From: Plantibacter flavus
Lineage (GTDB): Bacteria; Actinomycetota; Actinomycetes; Actinomycetales; Microbacteriaceae
DNA length: 64,000 bases
NCBI RefSeq assembly: GCF_002024505.1
Contig: NZ_CP019402.1
Location: forward strand, 3,782,001 to 3,846,000
Direction: 5' to 3'
Position numbers and translations under genes: made by a program. The notes under the pieces are model-generated. The model worked only from the letters and a program-made list of their open reading frames with translations. It had not been told where the DNA came from and did not search any database. This document shows positions 31,698 to 39,539 of the stretch, piece by piece. Position 1 is the stretch's first letter, and the number at the start of each line of letters is the position of its first letter.

Positions 31698-31762
31698 TCC
31701 AGTGCGGAGACGGCGGGATTTGAACCCGCGGTCCCCTTACGGGGACTCCACCTTAGCAGGGT
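31698..31762 (-). repeat. attR: direct repeat within intact tRNA-Ser(GCT)
   Basis: 65 bp matching attL (1887-1951) except for TTAC versus GTGA in the variable-arm loop (31737-31740). Covers the tRNA from the anticodon arm to just past the 3' end. Confidence 0.9.
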
Positions 31763-31793
31763 GGTGCACTAGGCCGAACTATGCGACGTCTCC
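31705..31793 (-). tRNA. tRNA-Ser(GCT)
   Basis: 89 nt on the minus strand. The acceptor GGAGACG pairs with CGTCTCC. The anticodon stem CCACC/GGTGG holds loop CTGCTAA with anticodon GCT, a long variable arm (GTCCCC-GTAA-GGGGAC) marks a class II tRNA, and the T-arm is GCGGG-TTCAAAT-CCCGC. The discriminator is G, and CCA is not fully encoded. Its 3' part was supplied by the integrated element. Confidence 0.95.
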
Positions 31794-31871
31794 ATGTGCG
31801 CTCGCAAGCGGACGCACGACGACCAGCATAACCGGAGATGGGCGTGGTGACGAATCCCCGGGTCCGCGACG

Positions 31872-31892
31872 CCCTTCGACACGCTCAGGGAA
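31872..31892 (+). repeat. Half copy of an intergenic palindromic repeat, family B
   Basis: CCCTTCGACACGCTCAGGGA between the tRNA and the LCP gene. It is the single-arm form of the paired repeat at 45347-45423. Confidence 0.5.
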
Positions 31893-31906
31893 CGAGGTCG
31901 GGACGC

Positions 31907-33247
31907 CTATTGGTCGTCGAGGGTGCGGCCTCGGGAGCAAGTGCGCTGGTCGGCGGTCTGGCCTGTCACCGTCGACGGAAGGACCACCGCACCGCCGGCG
32001 GACGTGTCGGTCGCATCGGCGGGCGGAGCCGTCGCGGCAGGATCGCCACCTGCATCCGCACCTTCGGCGGGATCGACCGCGGTCGGGTCGGTCGGGTTCG
32101 TCACCGCACCGGCGCCGGTCGCGCCCGAGAGCTGGATGGGCTGGTCGTTACCGAGGGCCTCGAAGAGCGCGGCGGCCGCGTCGTCGATCGGTTCGACCCC
32201 GCCCTCGACGGCCGCGTTCGGGTACTGCACGAACGCGATGTTCGACAGGTCGACGTCGCGCAGCGTCATGGCGATCGCGATCATCGTGTCGAGGCTCGTC
32301 AGGCTGTCGGACAGCTGCATGTTCTGCGCCGCCGCCTTGGCCAGGGAATAGAGGGTCCCAGGGTTGGTCAGCGTCTCGGCACTCTTGACCTGCTGCATCA
32401 TCGCCGACAGGAACACCTGCTGGTTGCTGATGCGACTGAGGTCGCTGCCGTCCCCGACACCGTGCCTGGTGCGGAGGAACTGCAGCGCCTCGTAGCCCTC
32501 GAGCGTGTGTTCGCCGGCCGACAGGAAGGTGTTCGTGTACTCGTCCTCGATCGGGTCGGCGACGCACACCGTCACCCCGCCGAGTGCGGTCGACATCGCC
32601 ATGACGCCGCTGAACTGCACCTCTGCGGCGAACGGGATCTCGAGACCGGTGAGCTGCGACACCGTCAGCGCCGTGCACGCGAGCCCGCCGTAGCTCAAGG
32701 ACGTGTTGATCTTCTGCCGGCTCATCGAGTCGAACGAGCCGCCGGCCGGGTCGGGGCAGGACGGGATGGGGACGAACATGTCGCGCGGGAAGCTGACGAC
32801 CGTCGCGTTGCTGTGGTCCTCCGAGATGTGCACGAGCATCGTGACGTCGTTGAGGTTGCCGGTCTCCTCCTCGGCGTCGCCGAAGACGGGGTCCTGGCCG
32901 GCGCGGGAGTCGCTGCCGACGATGAGGAGGTTGACGCCGCCCGGATACGCTCCGATCGCCGGCAGGTCGGTGACCGCCTCACCCTGCGAGTCGACGAGCG
33001 CGACACCGGGCTTCACCGAGGCGGCGACGTCCCAGAGGGCGATCCCCGCGACGATGCCACCGCTGACCAGCGCGACGGCCAGGGTCGAAGCGATGATCTT
33101 CAGGCCGGTCCGCACGGCGCTCGGTCGCTGCAACCGCCCGTGACGGGCGATGGTGCTGAGCTTGCGGGAACGTCCCTCACGACCGGTCGCGCCACGGCCC
33201 GTGCGGTTCCGCGCGGGCTCGACGGCGTCAGACGTGATCGGGGGCAT
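31907..33247 (-). CDS. LytR-CpsA-Psr (LCP) family protein
   Basis: 446 residues. A basic cytoplasmic N-terminus (~45 residues) is followed by one transmembrane span (IIASTLAVALVSGGIVAGIAL), then the LCP catalytic domain: NLLIVGSDSRAG, VVSFPRDMFVPI (the conserved Arg-Asp) and LRTRHGVGDGSDLSRISNQQVFL. The tail is a low-complexity Ala/Asp/Pro/Thr region. LCP enzymes transfer undecaprenyl-linked glycopolymers to peptidoglycan on the outer membrane face. A paralog lies at 35010-36257 with the same catalytic motifs, separated by an unrelated membrane protein gene. Confidence 0.9.
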   Translation of the reverse strand: MPPITSDAVEPARNRTGRGATGREGRSRKLSTIARHGRLQRPSAVRTGLKIIASTLAVALVSGGIVAGIALWDVAASVKPGVALVDSQGEAVTDLPAIGAYPGGVNLLIVGSDSRAGQDPVFGDAEEETGNLNDVTMLVHISEDHSNATVVSFPRDMFVPIPSCPDPAGGSFDSMSRQKINTSLSYGGLACTALTVSQLTGLEIPFAAEVQFSGVMAMSTALGGVTVCVADPIEDEYTNTFLSAGEHTLEGYEALQFLRTRHGVGDGSDLSRISNQQVFLSAMMQQVKSAETLTNPGTLYSLAKAAAQNMQLSDSLTSLDTMIAIAMTLRDVDLSNIAFVQYPNAAVEGGVEPIDDAAAALFEALGNDQPIQLSGATGAGAVTNPTDPTAVDPAEGADAGGDPAATAPPADATDTSAGGAVVLPSTVTGQTADQRTCSRGRTLDDQ

Positions 33248-33307
33248 CGGAACAGTAAAGCAGGTCCGGCTGTGAACGAGGGTGCGCGACCGGGTTTCCG
33301 CGACGCA

Positions 33308-34612
33308 TCAGTCCCAGCGCACCACCGGGGTTCCCGAGGTGAAGTCCACCTGCGGGGAGCCGAGCGAGGGACCGAACAGGATGTCGCAACCGCCGGTCGC
33401 TCCGTTCTGCGTGCAGCTCGTCGAGGACGCCTTGACGCTCCCGATGTAGTCGCCATAGACCTGGAGCGGGTTGACGAACGTCTCGCGGGGTTCGAGGTTG
33501 GCGAGGTTGGCCTGCGCGTCCGCACTCAGCGTGCGCGTGATGGTGCCGTCCGCGACCGCCGTGCCGTCCGACAGTGTGGCCGGGATGTCGAGACCGCACC
33601 CTGCGGTGAGGCTGGTCGAGGCGATGCAGGCGTTCACCGCTTCCGTCACGGCGTCGCGGAACTGCTTGACGCCTGCCTCGTTGAGCTCGACCTTCACGTC
33701 CGAGAGGAGGTCGTAGGAGTCACCAGCGGCGACGAGGTCGTCTGCTCCGGAGATCGAGAACGATTCCTCGAGCGCCTTGGGGAGCGCGAGCTGGTAGGCG
33801 CCGGGGAACACCGTCCAGGAGTCGCCCTTCGCCTCCTGTCCGTTGACCGTAACGGCGACGCCGTCGAGCATCGACGGGTACAGGCTGACCGTTCCTCCCG
33901 AGAGGATGGAGTAGCCACCTTTGTACGCCTTGTAGACGGTGAACTCCTGGGTCACGGGGGTGGAACCGACCGAGAACGTCGCCGTGACCGTGGTGGTGGA
34001 ACTGGATTCCTTCGCGGAGGTCAGCTTGACCTTGCTGATCTTGCCGAGCTTCGCGGACGCTTTCAGGACGTCGTCGGTGAGCAGCGTCTTGTCGCTGATC
34101 GACTCGTCGAGGTAGCTCAGTGCCTGCTTGGCGTCGCCGTCCTGCAGGGCGGTGAAGTAGTCGGTGACGATGCTCTTCGGGTCACCCTGCGCCCCGCGGA
34201 TCGCGGAGCTGATGCCGATACCGGCAGCCGTGACCACGATGATGACGAGGACGACCGCACCCGCGATGATGCCGATGAGTCCGCCGCGGGACAACTTGCG
34301 CCGCTTGGCGGGACCGGCGACTCCGGGGGCGTAGGGGGACGGTGCACCGGCGTAGGGGTTCTGGGACGCACCGTACGGATTCTGCGGAGCGCCCGCCGGG
34401 CTCTGGGACGCGCCGTACGGGCCCTGCGGGACACTGACGGGATACTGGGACGCACCGTACGGATACTGCTGAGTCCCCGCACCGTTCTGCGGTGCATCGG
34501 CACGCGGCGTGGATCCGTCGGTCGACGGGTGCTGTGGGACGGGGCCCTGAGGCGGCGGCACCTGCCCGCTCGTCTCCTGGGGTCTCTCAGGCTGGTCGGA
34601 GGGCTCGGTCAT
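33308..34612 (-). CDS. Pro/Gln-rich single-span membrane protein (DUF4878-like domain)
   Basis: 434 residues. The cytoplasmic N-terminus is rich in Pro, Gln and repeated PYGASQ-type units. One transmembrane helix follows (GGLIGIIAGAVVLVIIVVTAAG), then extracellular domains beginning DPKSIVTDYFTALQDGDAKQA, resembling DUF4878-type lumazine-binding-like folds, with two Cys pairs near the C-terminus. The start is ATG 34612; the longer frame to 34870 would run through tRNA-Ser. It lies between two LCP genes, suggesting a role in cell-wall assembly, but the function is unknown. Confidence 0.7.
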   Translation of the reverse strand: MTEPSDQPERPQETSGQVPPPQGPVPQHPSTDGSTPRADAPQNGAGTQQYPYGASQYPVSVPQGPYGASQSPAGAPQNPYGASQNPYAGAPSPYAPGVAGPAKRRKLSRGGLIGIIAGAVVLVIIVVTAAGIGISSAIRGAQGDPKSIVTDYFTALQDGDAKQALSYLDESISDKTLLTDDVLKASAKLGKISKVKLTSAKESSSTTTVTATFSVGSTPVTQEFTVYKAYKGGYSILSGGTVSLYPSMLDGVAVTVNGQEAKGDSWTVFPGAYQLALPKALEESFSISGADDLVAAGDSYDLLSDVKVELNEAGVKQFRDAVTEAVNACIASTSLTAGCGLDIPATLSDGTAVADGTITRTLSADAQANLANLEPRETFVNPLQVYGDYIGSVKASSTSCTQNGATGGCDILFGPSLGSPQVDFTSGTPVVRWD

Positions 34613-34724
34613 CGCTGGTTCTGCTTTCGAATCGTCTGCCGACACGAGTCGACGAGTACGCACTCGAGCCGCTCCATGTCTGCATATCAGTCGATGAATA
34701 TCATACCGATGAACGGTGCAGCGC

Positions 34725-34851
34725 AGGCCCACCCAGCCATTCCGAATACGTGCGGAGGGCGTGGGATTCGAACCCCGCGACGCGCCAGCGTTGCGCCGCC
34801 AGGCCCGCCCAGCGATCTCGAATACGTGCGGAGGGCGTGGGATTCGAACCC
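34725..34851 (-). repeat. Tandem duplication of the tRNA-Ser(TGA) 3' end
   Basis: About 51 bp at 34725-34775 repeat with about four mismatches at 34801-34851, a 76-bp period. The most conserved 32 bp are the T-arm and acceptor 3' end of tRNA-Ser(TGA). It looks like the scar of a lost tRNA-targeting element or a local duplication. Confidence 0.7.
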
Positions 34852-34913
34852 ACGAGACATTTCTGCCCACCAGTTTTCAAGACTGGCTCCATCGGCCGCT
34901 CGGACAGCCCTCC
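34829..34913 (-). tRNA. tRNA-Ser(TGA)
   Basis: 85 nt on the minus strand. The acceptor GGAGGGC pairs with GCCCTCC. The anticodon arm CCAGT-CTTGAAA-ACTGG gives anticodon TGA. The long variable arm is present, and the T-arm is GTGGG-TTCGAAT-CCCAC. Discriminator G; CCA not encoded. Confidence 0.95.
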
Positions 34914-35009
34914 TGATGGTCGATCGCCCGCCATGACGCAGCTGACGACCAGGATCGAGTGTACCGGATGGGGCCAGCGGCGAAGCGGCCCCATCCGATC
35001 ACGCGGTGA

Positions 35010-36257
35010 CTACTGGTCTTCCTCCGGACGACCGGCCGTGCAGGTGTTCTGCGCGGCGTTCTGGCCGGTGATCGTGTCGGGCAGGGCGACGGGGCCGGCG
35101 GCGGACGGGTCCGCGGGCGCAGCCGGGTCCGCCGTGGCAGCGGGATCCGCCGCCGCATCGGTCGTCGCCGGGTCTGGCGTGACCGGTGCGTTCGGGTCGG
35201 TCACGACGTACTTGCCGGTGGCGGACAGCGCGACGGCCTGATCACTCTGCAGCGCCGTCCACAGGACGTCGGCATCGGACGTCGCCGCGACCCCGCCCTC
35301 GACCGTGGCCGTCGGCGTCTGGACGAACGCGACGCGGTCGAGGGGGATGTCCTTGAGCGCTGCGGCGATCGACACCATCGTGTCGATGTTGTTCAGGCTG
35401 CTCGACAGGGTCACGTTCTTCAGCGCCGCACGGGCGATCGAGTAGAGCTTGATCGGGTCGGAGAGCGTGTCGCTGCTCTTCAGCGTGCGGACGAGCGAGG
35501 AGAGGAACACCTGCTGGTTCGAGATGCGCGAGAGGTCACTGCCGTCGCCGACGCCGTGACGCGAGCGGAGGAAGGCGAGCGCGGACGCACCCGAGAGGTC
35601 GTGGGTACCGACGTCGAGGTTGATGCCGCTCCAGGCGTCGTTCAGCGGCTCGGTGATGCAAACGGGAACGCCGCCGACCGCGTTGGACATCGAGATGACA
35701 CCGTCGAAGCCGATCTGCGCGGCGAACGGGATGGAGAGCCCGGTGATGCCTTCGACCGTGGAGACCGCGCAGGCGAGCCCGCCGTCGGCCCCGCCGTACA
35801 TGAGGGCGGTGTTCATCTTGTCGCGACCGTTGCCGCCGTCGGCGCAGTCGCCGATCTGCACGTACATGTCGCGTGGGAAGCTGACCACGGTCGCGCTCGA
35901 GTGGTCTGCCGAGATGTGCATGAGGATCGTGACGTCGTTGAGGTTCTCCTCGCGATCGCCGTACGCCGCATTGCCGTCGCCCGAGTCGCTACCGACGAGG
36001 AGCAGGTTGACGCCGCCCTCGATCGCGCCGATGTTGGGCGGCGGTGCACCCGGCGTCTCGTTGTCGAGGTGGGCGACGGGCTTCACGCTGTTGGCGAGGT
36101 CGAGTGCGGCCACACCGGCGACCGCGATACCACTCACGCCGACAACGGCGGCCGTCGCGGCGACGATCTTCGCGACGGTGACGAACGGGTTCGACTTGCG
36201 GAGTCTGCCGTGACGGACGGCGGCGCGCGGTTTGGACGCGTCGGCGTTGCGGGTCAT
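35010..36257 (-). CDS. LytR-CpsA-Psr (LCP) family protein, paralog 2
   Basis: 415 residues. Start ATG 36257 is the first Met before the conserved basic N-terminus; the longer frame to 36368 has no domain content. One transmembrane span (IVAATAAVVGVSGIAVAGVAAL) and the LCP motifs NLLLVGSDSGDG, VVSFPRDMYVQI and LRSRHGVGDGSDLSRISNQQVFL. The C-terminus is an Ala/Asp/Pro/Thr tail like that of the first paralog. SDSR has become SDSG here, but the catalytic FPRD is intact. It probably attaches cell-wall glycopolymers to peptidoglycan. Confidence 0.9.
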   Translation of the reverse strand: MTRNADASKPRAAVRHGRLRKSNPFVTVAKIVAATAAVVGVSGIAVAGVAALDLANSVKPVAHLDNETPGAPPPNIGAIEGGVNLLLVGSDSGDGNAAYGDREENLNDVTILMHISADHSSATVVSFPRDMYVQIGDCADGGNGRDKMNTALMYGGADGGLACAVSTVEGITGLSIPFAAQIGFDGVISMSNAVGGVPVCITEPLNDAWSGINLDVGTHDLSGASALAFLRSRHGVGDGSDLSRISNQQVFLSSLVRTLKSSDTLSDPIKLYSIARAALKNVTLSSSLNNIDTMVSIAAALKDIPLDRVAFVQTPTATVEGGVAATSDADVLWTALQSDQAVALSATGKYVVTDPNAPVTPDPATTDAAADPAATADPAAPADPSAAGPVALPDTITGQNAAQNTCTAGRPEEDQ

Positions 36258-36404
36258 GGATCTCGCTCTCGTCTCAGGAACAGGGGTTGCCGGAACCCTG
36301 GAGACCGGGCTGCGGCGAGTCGTCCGGCGGACACCTGCAGCAGGCTCGCACCGACGCCCCGTGCCCACCGGAAACGGCGTGACGACACGGAGCTTTGGAC
36401 GATG

Positions 36405-37229
36405 CTAACCCGAAATGCTCCTCAGGAGCTGAGAGAGACCGTCGTCGGTGACCGTCCCGGTGACCTCCGACGCGACCGCGAGGACCTCCTCGGGTGCCTG
36501 GCCCATGGCTACACCACGTCCTCCCGCTGCCGCCCAGCCGAGCATGTCGACGTCGTTGCGGCCGTCGCCGACGGCGACCATCTGCGAGCGCTCGAGCCCC
36601 AGCCACTCCCGGACACGCTCCAGCGCGGTCGCCTTGTTGACGCCCTTCGGCGCGATGTCGAGCCACGCCGTCCACCCGATCGCGTAGCTCACCTGGCTGA
36701 GCCCGATCTCGTCGACGATGCGGAGGAACTCCTCCTCGTCGTGGCTCGGGGACACGACGACGACGCGCGTCACCGGGCTCGTCACGAGTTCCTCGAACGG
36801 CACCTCGATCGCGTTCTCGAGGTTCCAGTCCTCCATACCGACCGTGTACTTGCGGAAGCCGTCGGGGTACTCGACCATGTAGCTGCCTTCGGAGAGGTGC
36901 GGCTGGATGAGCCCGAGGACCTCGGTCGGGTCGAAGGTCTCCGTGAAGAAGCGCTCGTAGGAGTCGGGCTTCGACTCGTCGCGCTTCATGATGAGCGCAC
37001 CGTTCGCGCAGACGACGTACTGCGGCGTCAGCTCGAGCTCCTCGAGCACCGGACGCGTGCTCTCCCAGCTGCGACCGGTGGCGAGCGTCACGATGTGGCC
37101 GAGGGAGACCACGCGACGCACCTCGTCGGCGACCGACAGGCTGAGCGAACCGTCCTCGTGCAGCACGGTGCCGTCGATGTCGAGGGCGATGAGCAGCGGG
37201 GTGGCGGTGGTGGTCACCTCGTCCGTCAT
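36405..37229 (-). CDS. HAD-superfamily (Cof-type) phosphatase
   Basis: 274 residues. [15 protein letters not shown] carries the HAD nucleophile motif Dx[18 protein letters not shown] is motif II, and [14 protein letters not shown] is motif IV with the metal-binding Asp pair; a C2-type cap lies between. Such enzymes dephosphorylate small metabolites. The start ATG 37229 overlaps the serS stop by 4 bp, so they are co-translated. A much longer open frame through serS in this frame (to 38498) is a high-GC artefact. Confidence 0.85.
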   Translation of the reverse strand: MTDEVTTTATPLLIALDIDGTVLHEDGSLSLSVADEVRRVVSLGHIVTLATGRSWESTRPVLEELELTPQYVVCANGALIMKRDESKPDSYERFFTETFDPTEVLGLIQPHLSEGSYMVEYPDGFRKYTVGMEDWNLENAIEVPFEELVTSPVTRVVVVSPSHDEEEFLRIVDEIGLSQVSYAIGWTAWLDIAPKGVNKATALERVREWLGLERSQMVAVGDGRNDVDMLGWAAAGGRGVAMGQAPEEVLAVASEVTGTVTDDGLSQLLRSISG

Positions 37230-38491
37230 CGGATCGGCCTCGCGACCTCGATGCCGCCCAGGTACGGACGCAGCACCTCGGGGATGACGACGCTGCCGTC
37301 CTCCTGCTGGTGCGTCTCGAGGATCGCGACGATCCAGCGAGTGGTCGCGAGCGTTCCGTTGAGCGTCGCGACCGGCGTGGTCTTGCCCGACTCCGTGCGG
37401 TACCGGGTGTCGAGGCGACGCGCCTGGTAGGTGGTGCAGTTCGAGGTGCTGGTGAGTTCGCGGTACGCGTCCTGCGTCGGCACCCACGCCTCGACGTCGA
37501 ACTTGCGTGCCGCGCTCGACCCGAGGTCGCCGGCGGCCGTGTCGATGACCCGGTAGCTGAGGCCGAGCGACTGCAGCATCGCCTCCTGGTACGACAGCAG
37601 GCGCTCGTGCTCGGCGGCGGCGTCCTCCGGCTTGGTGTAGACGAACATCTCGAGCTTGTTGAACTGGTGCACCCGGATGATGCCGCGGGTGTCGCGCCCG
37701 TAGGACCCGGCCTCCTTGCGGTAGCAGGTCGACCAGCCGGCGTAGCGGAGTGCGCCCTGCTCGAGGTCGAGGATCTCGTCGGAGTGGTACCCGGCGAGCG
37801 CCACCTCGCTCGTGCCGGTGAGGAAGAGGTCTTCGCCGGCGATCTGGTAGACCTCGTCGGCGTGTTCTCCGAGGAAGCCGGTGCCCTTCATGATCTCGGG
37901 GCGCACGAGCGTCGGGGTGATGAGCGGGACGAAGCCGGCCTCGATCGCGCGGTCGAGCGCGAGGTTCATGAGGGCGATCTCGAGGCGGGCGCCGATGCCG
38001 CGGAGGAAGTAGAAGCGCGAGCCGCTGACCTTGGTGCCGCGCTGCATGTCGATGGCGCCGAGGAGTTCGCCGAGCTCGAGGTGGTCGCGGGGGGCGAAAT
38101 CGAAGGAGGGGCGTTCGCCGACCTCGCGGAGCGTGATGAAGTCGGCCTCGCCGCCGGCGGGTACGCCCTCGAGGACAGGGTTCTGGATGCGGCCGGCGAC
38201 GTCGGCGAAGTAGACCTCGGCCTCCGTCGCGACCTGCTGGGCCTCCTTGACGCGGGCGGCGAGCTGCTGCGCCTGGGCGACGAGGGCGGCCTTCTCCTCC
38301 TTGGGGGCCTTGGCGACCTGCTTGCCGAACGCGTTCTGCTCGGCACGGAGTTCCTCGAACCCGGTGATCGCGGCGCGGCGTGCGGTGTCGGCGTCGATCG
38401 CCTGGTCGACGAGGTCGACGGAGGACCCTCGCTTCTGCTGCGACGCTCGGAGGACTTCTGGCTGTTCGCGGAGGAGTAGGGGATCGATCAC
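37226..38491 (-). CDS. serS: Seryl-tRNA synthetase
   Basis: 421 residues, normal length. The N-terminal coiled-coil arm (about 30-105) binds the long variable arm of tRNA-Ser. The class II core has [17 protein letters not shown], motif 2 [22 protein letters not shown] and motif 3 [17 protein letters not shown] (three separate blocks). It charges tRNA-Ser, including the two tRNA-Ser genes in this window. Followed by a co-translated HAD gene and divergent from the diacylglycerol kinase gene. Confidence 0.97.
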   Translation of the reverse strand: MIDPLLLREQPEVLRASQQKRGSSVDLVDQAIDADTARRAAITGFEELRAEQNAFGKQVAKAPKEEKAALVAQAQQLAARVKEAQQVATEAEVYFADVAGRIQNPVLEGVPAGGEADFITLREVGERPSFDFAPRDHLELGELLGAIDMQRGTKVSGSRFYFLRGIGARLEIALMNLALDRAIEAGFVPLITPTLVRPEIMKGTGFLGEHADEVYQIAGEDLFLTGTSEVALAGYHSDEILDLEQGALRYAGWSTCYRKEAGSYGRDTRGIIRVHQFNKLEMFVYTKPEDAAAEHERLLSYQEAMLQSLGLSYRVIDTAAGDLGSSAARKFDVEAWVPTQDAYRELTSTSNCTTYQARRLDTRYRTESGKTTPVATLNGTLATTRWIVAILETHQQEDGSVVIPEVLRPYLGGIEVARPIR

Positions 38492-38548
38492 CCGGCAAGT
38501 CTAGCGATCGAGGTCGATGACGAGGCCCCGGGACAGTACCGTTGGGCC

Positions 38549-39517
38549 ATGCCGACTCCCGCGCACGCCGCGCTCGTGTACAACCCGGTGAAGGTCGACG
38601 CCACCAGGCTGCGGAGCGCGTTGGAGGCGCGGTCGCAGGAGGCGGGATGGGCGGCTCCGCACCTGTATGAGACGAGTGTCGACGACCCCGGTGTCGGTCA
38701 GGCGCGGCGCGCGGTCCTCGACGGCGCCCGGGTGGTGCTCGTGGCCGGCGGCGACGGGACCGTGCGGGCCGTCGCCGAGGGGCTGCGCGGGAGCGGTGTG
38801 CCGCTGACCCTCATCCCCTCGGGGACCGGCAACCTGCTCGCGAGGAACCTGAAGCTGCCGCTCGGCGACCAGGTTGCCGCGATCGGGACGGCGTTCACCG
38901 GCGACACGCGCGCGATCGACATCGGCGTCGCCATGATCACCCGCGCCGACGGGTCGGAGGAGGAGCACGCGTTCGTGGTGATGGCCGGCATGGGCATCGA
39001 CGCGATGATGATCGCCACCGCGAACCCCGACCTCAAGAAGTCGCTCGGCTGGCTCGCCTATGTCGAGTCCGGTCTCCGCTCGATCGCCACGGCCGCGCCG
39101 TTCCGCATCCACTACCAGTTGCGCGGACACCGTCAACATGCGGCGACCGTGAGTTCGGTGCTCGTCGGGAATTGCGGCACGTTGCAGGGCGGCGTGCAGC
39201 TCATGCCGGACGCCGAGCTCGACGACGGCTTCCTCGACGTCGCGGTGCTGCAACCGAAGGGCGCCTTCGGCTGGCTGCTCGTGTGGCGGAAGGTGACGTG
39301 GGAGAACCGGGTCCTGCGGCGGACGGCCGTCGGGCGGCGGATGATCCGGTTCACCGAGGGCCGTGGTGGGAACACCGTGACGAACCTGCGTGCTGAGGCG
39401 TTGACCGTGCGGGTCGACGAGGCGCAGGACCTCGAGCTCGACGGCGACGCGTTCGGTATGGCGACGATGGTCGCGTTCGACGCGCACCGCGGCGGGCTGC
39501 TCGTCAAGCTCCCGTAG
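38549..39517 (+). CDS. Diacylglycerol kinase family lipid kinase
   Basis: 322 residues. VLVAGGDGTVRAVAEGL (the GGDGT nucleotide-binding motif), LIPSGTGNLLARNL (GTGN) and AGMGIDAMM are hallmarks of the DAGK catalytic domain, and the beta-rich C-terminal half is the YegS/DgkB-type second domain. It phosphorylates diacylglycerol or a related lipid alcohol at the membrane, recycling lipids for phospholipid and cell-wall precursor synthesis. Divergent from serS, a neighbourhood common in Microbacteriaceae. Confidence 0.9.
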   Translation: MPTPAHAALVYNPVKVDATRLRSALEARSQEAGWAAPHLYETSVDDPGVGQARRAVLDGARVVLVAGGDGTVRAVAEGLRGSGVPLTLIPSGTGNLLARNLKLPLGDQVAAIGTAFTGDTRAIDIGVAMITRADGSEEEHAFVVMAGMGIDAMMIATANPDLKKSLGWLAYVESGLRSIATAAPFRIHYQLRGHRQHAATVSSVLVGNCGTLQGGVQLMPDAELDDGFLDVAVLQPKGAFGWLLVWRKVTWENRVLRRTAVGRRMIRFTEGRGGNTVTNLRAEALTVRVDEAQDLELDGDAFGMATMVAFDAHRGGLLVKLP

Positions 39518-39539
39518 TCGGCGACACCGCTGAGCCCGG

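Larger units (their letters stand above)
1887..31762. mobile_element. Integrative (AICE-like) element in tRNA-Ser(GCT), ~29.8 kb
   Basis: It is bounded by 65-bp direct repeats (1887-1951 and 31698-31762) made of tRNA-Ser 3' sequence. They are identical except for four bases in the variable-arm loop. Inside lie a tyrosine integrase with an excisionase next to the intact tRNA, an FtsK/TraB-type translocase, a ColE2-type Rep, a DUF2637 membrane protein, a WhiB regulator and several defence genes. GC content drops visibly in the SIR2, TIR and rep regions. No relaxase is recognisable, which fits the double-stranded transfer used by TraB-type elements. Autonomy for transfer is inferred, not shown. 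Confidence 0.9.

Noticed and set aside
1887..31762. Prophage interpretation of the element
   Set aside because: No capsid, terminase, portal, tail or lysis gene is visible; the FtsK-like translocase, DUF2637 and Rep fit a conjugative or mobilisable element.
31838..34936. 1032-residue plus-strand ORF
   Set aside because: Antisense to an LCP gene, a membrane protein gene and tRNA-Ser(TGA); composition is typical of a high-GC antisense frame.
36405..38498. 697-residue minus-strand ORF
   Set aside because: Only its last 274 codons (the HAD phosphatase) are real; the upstream part is an alternative frame of serS.
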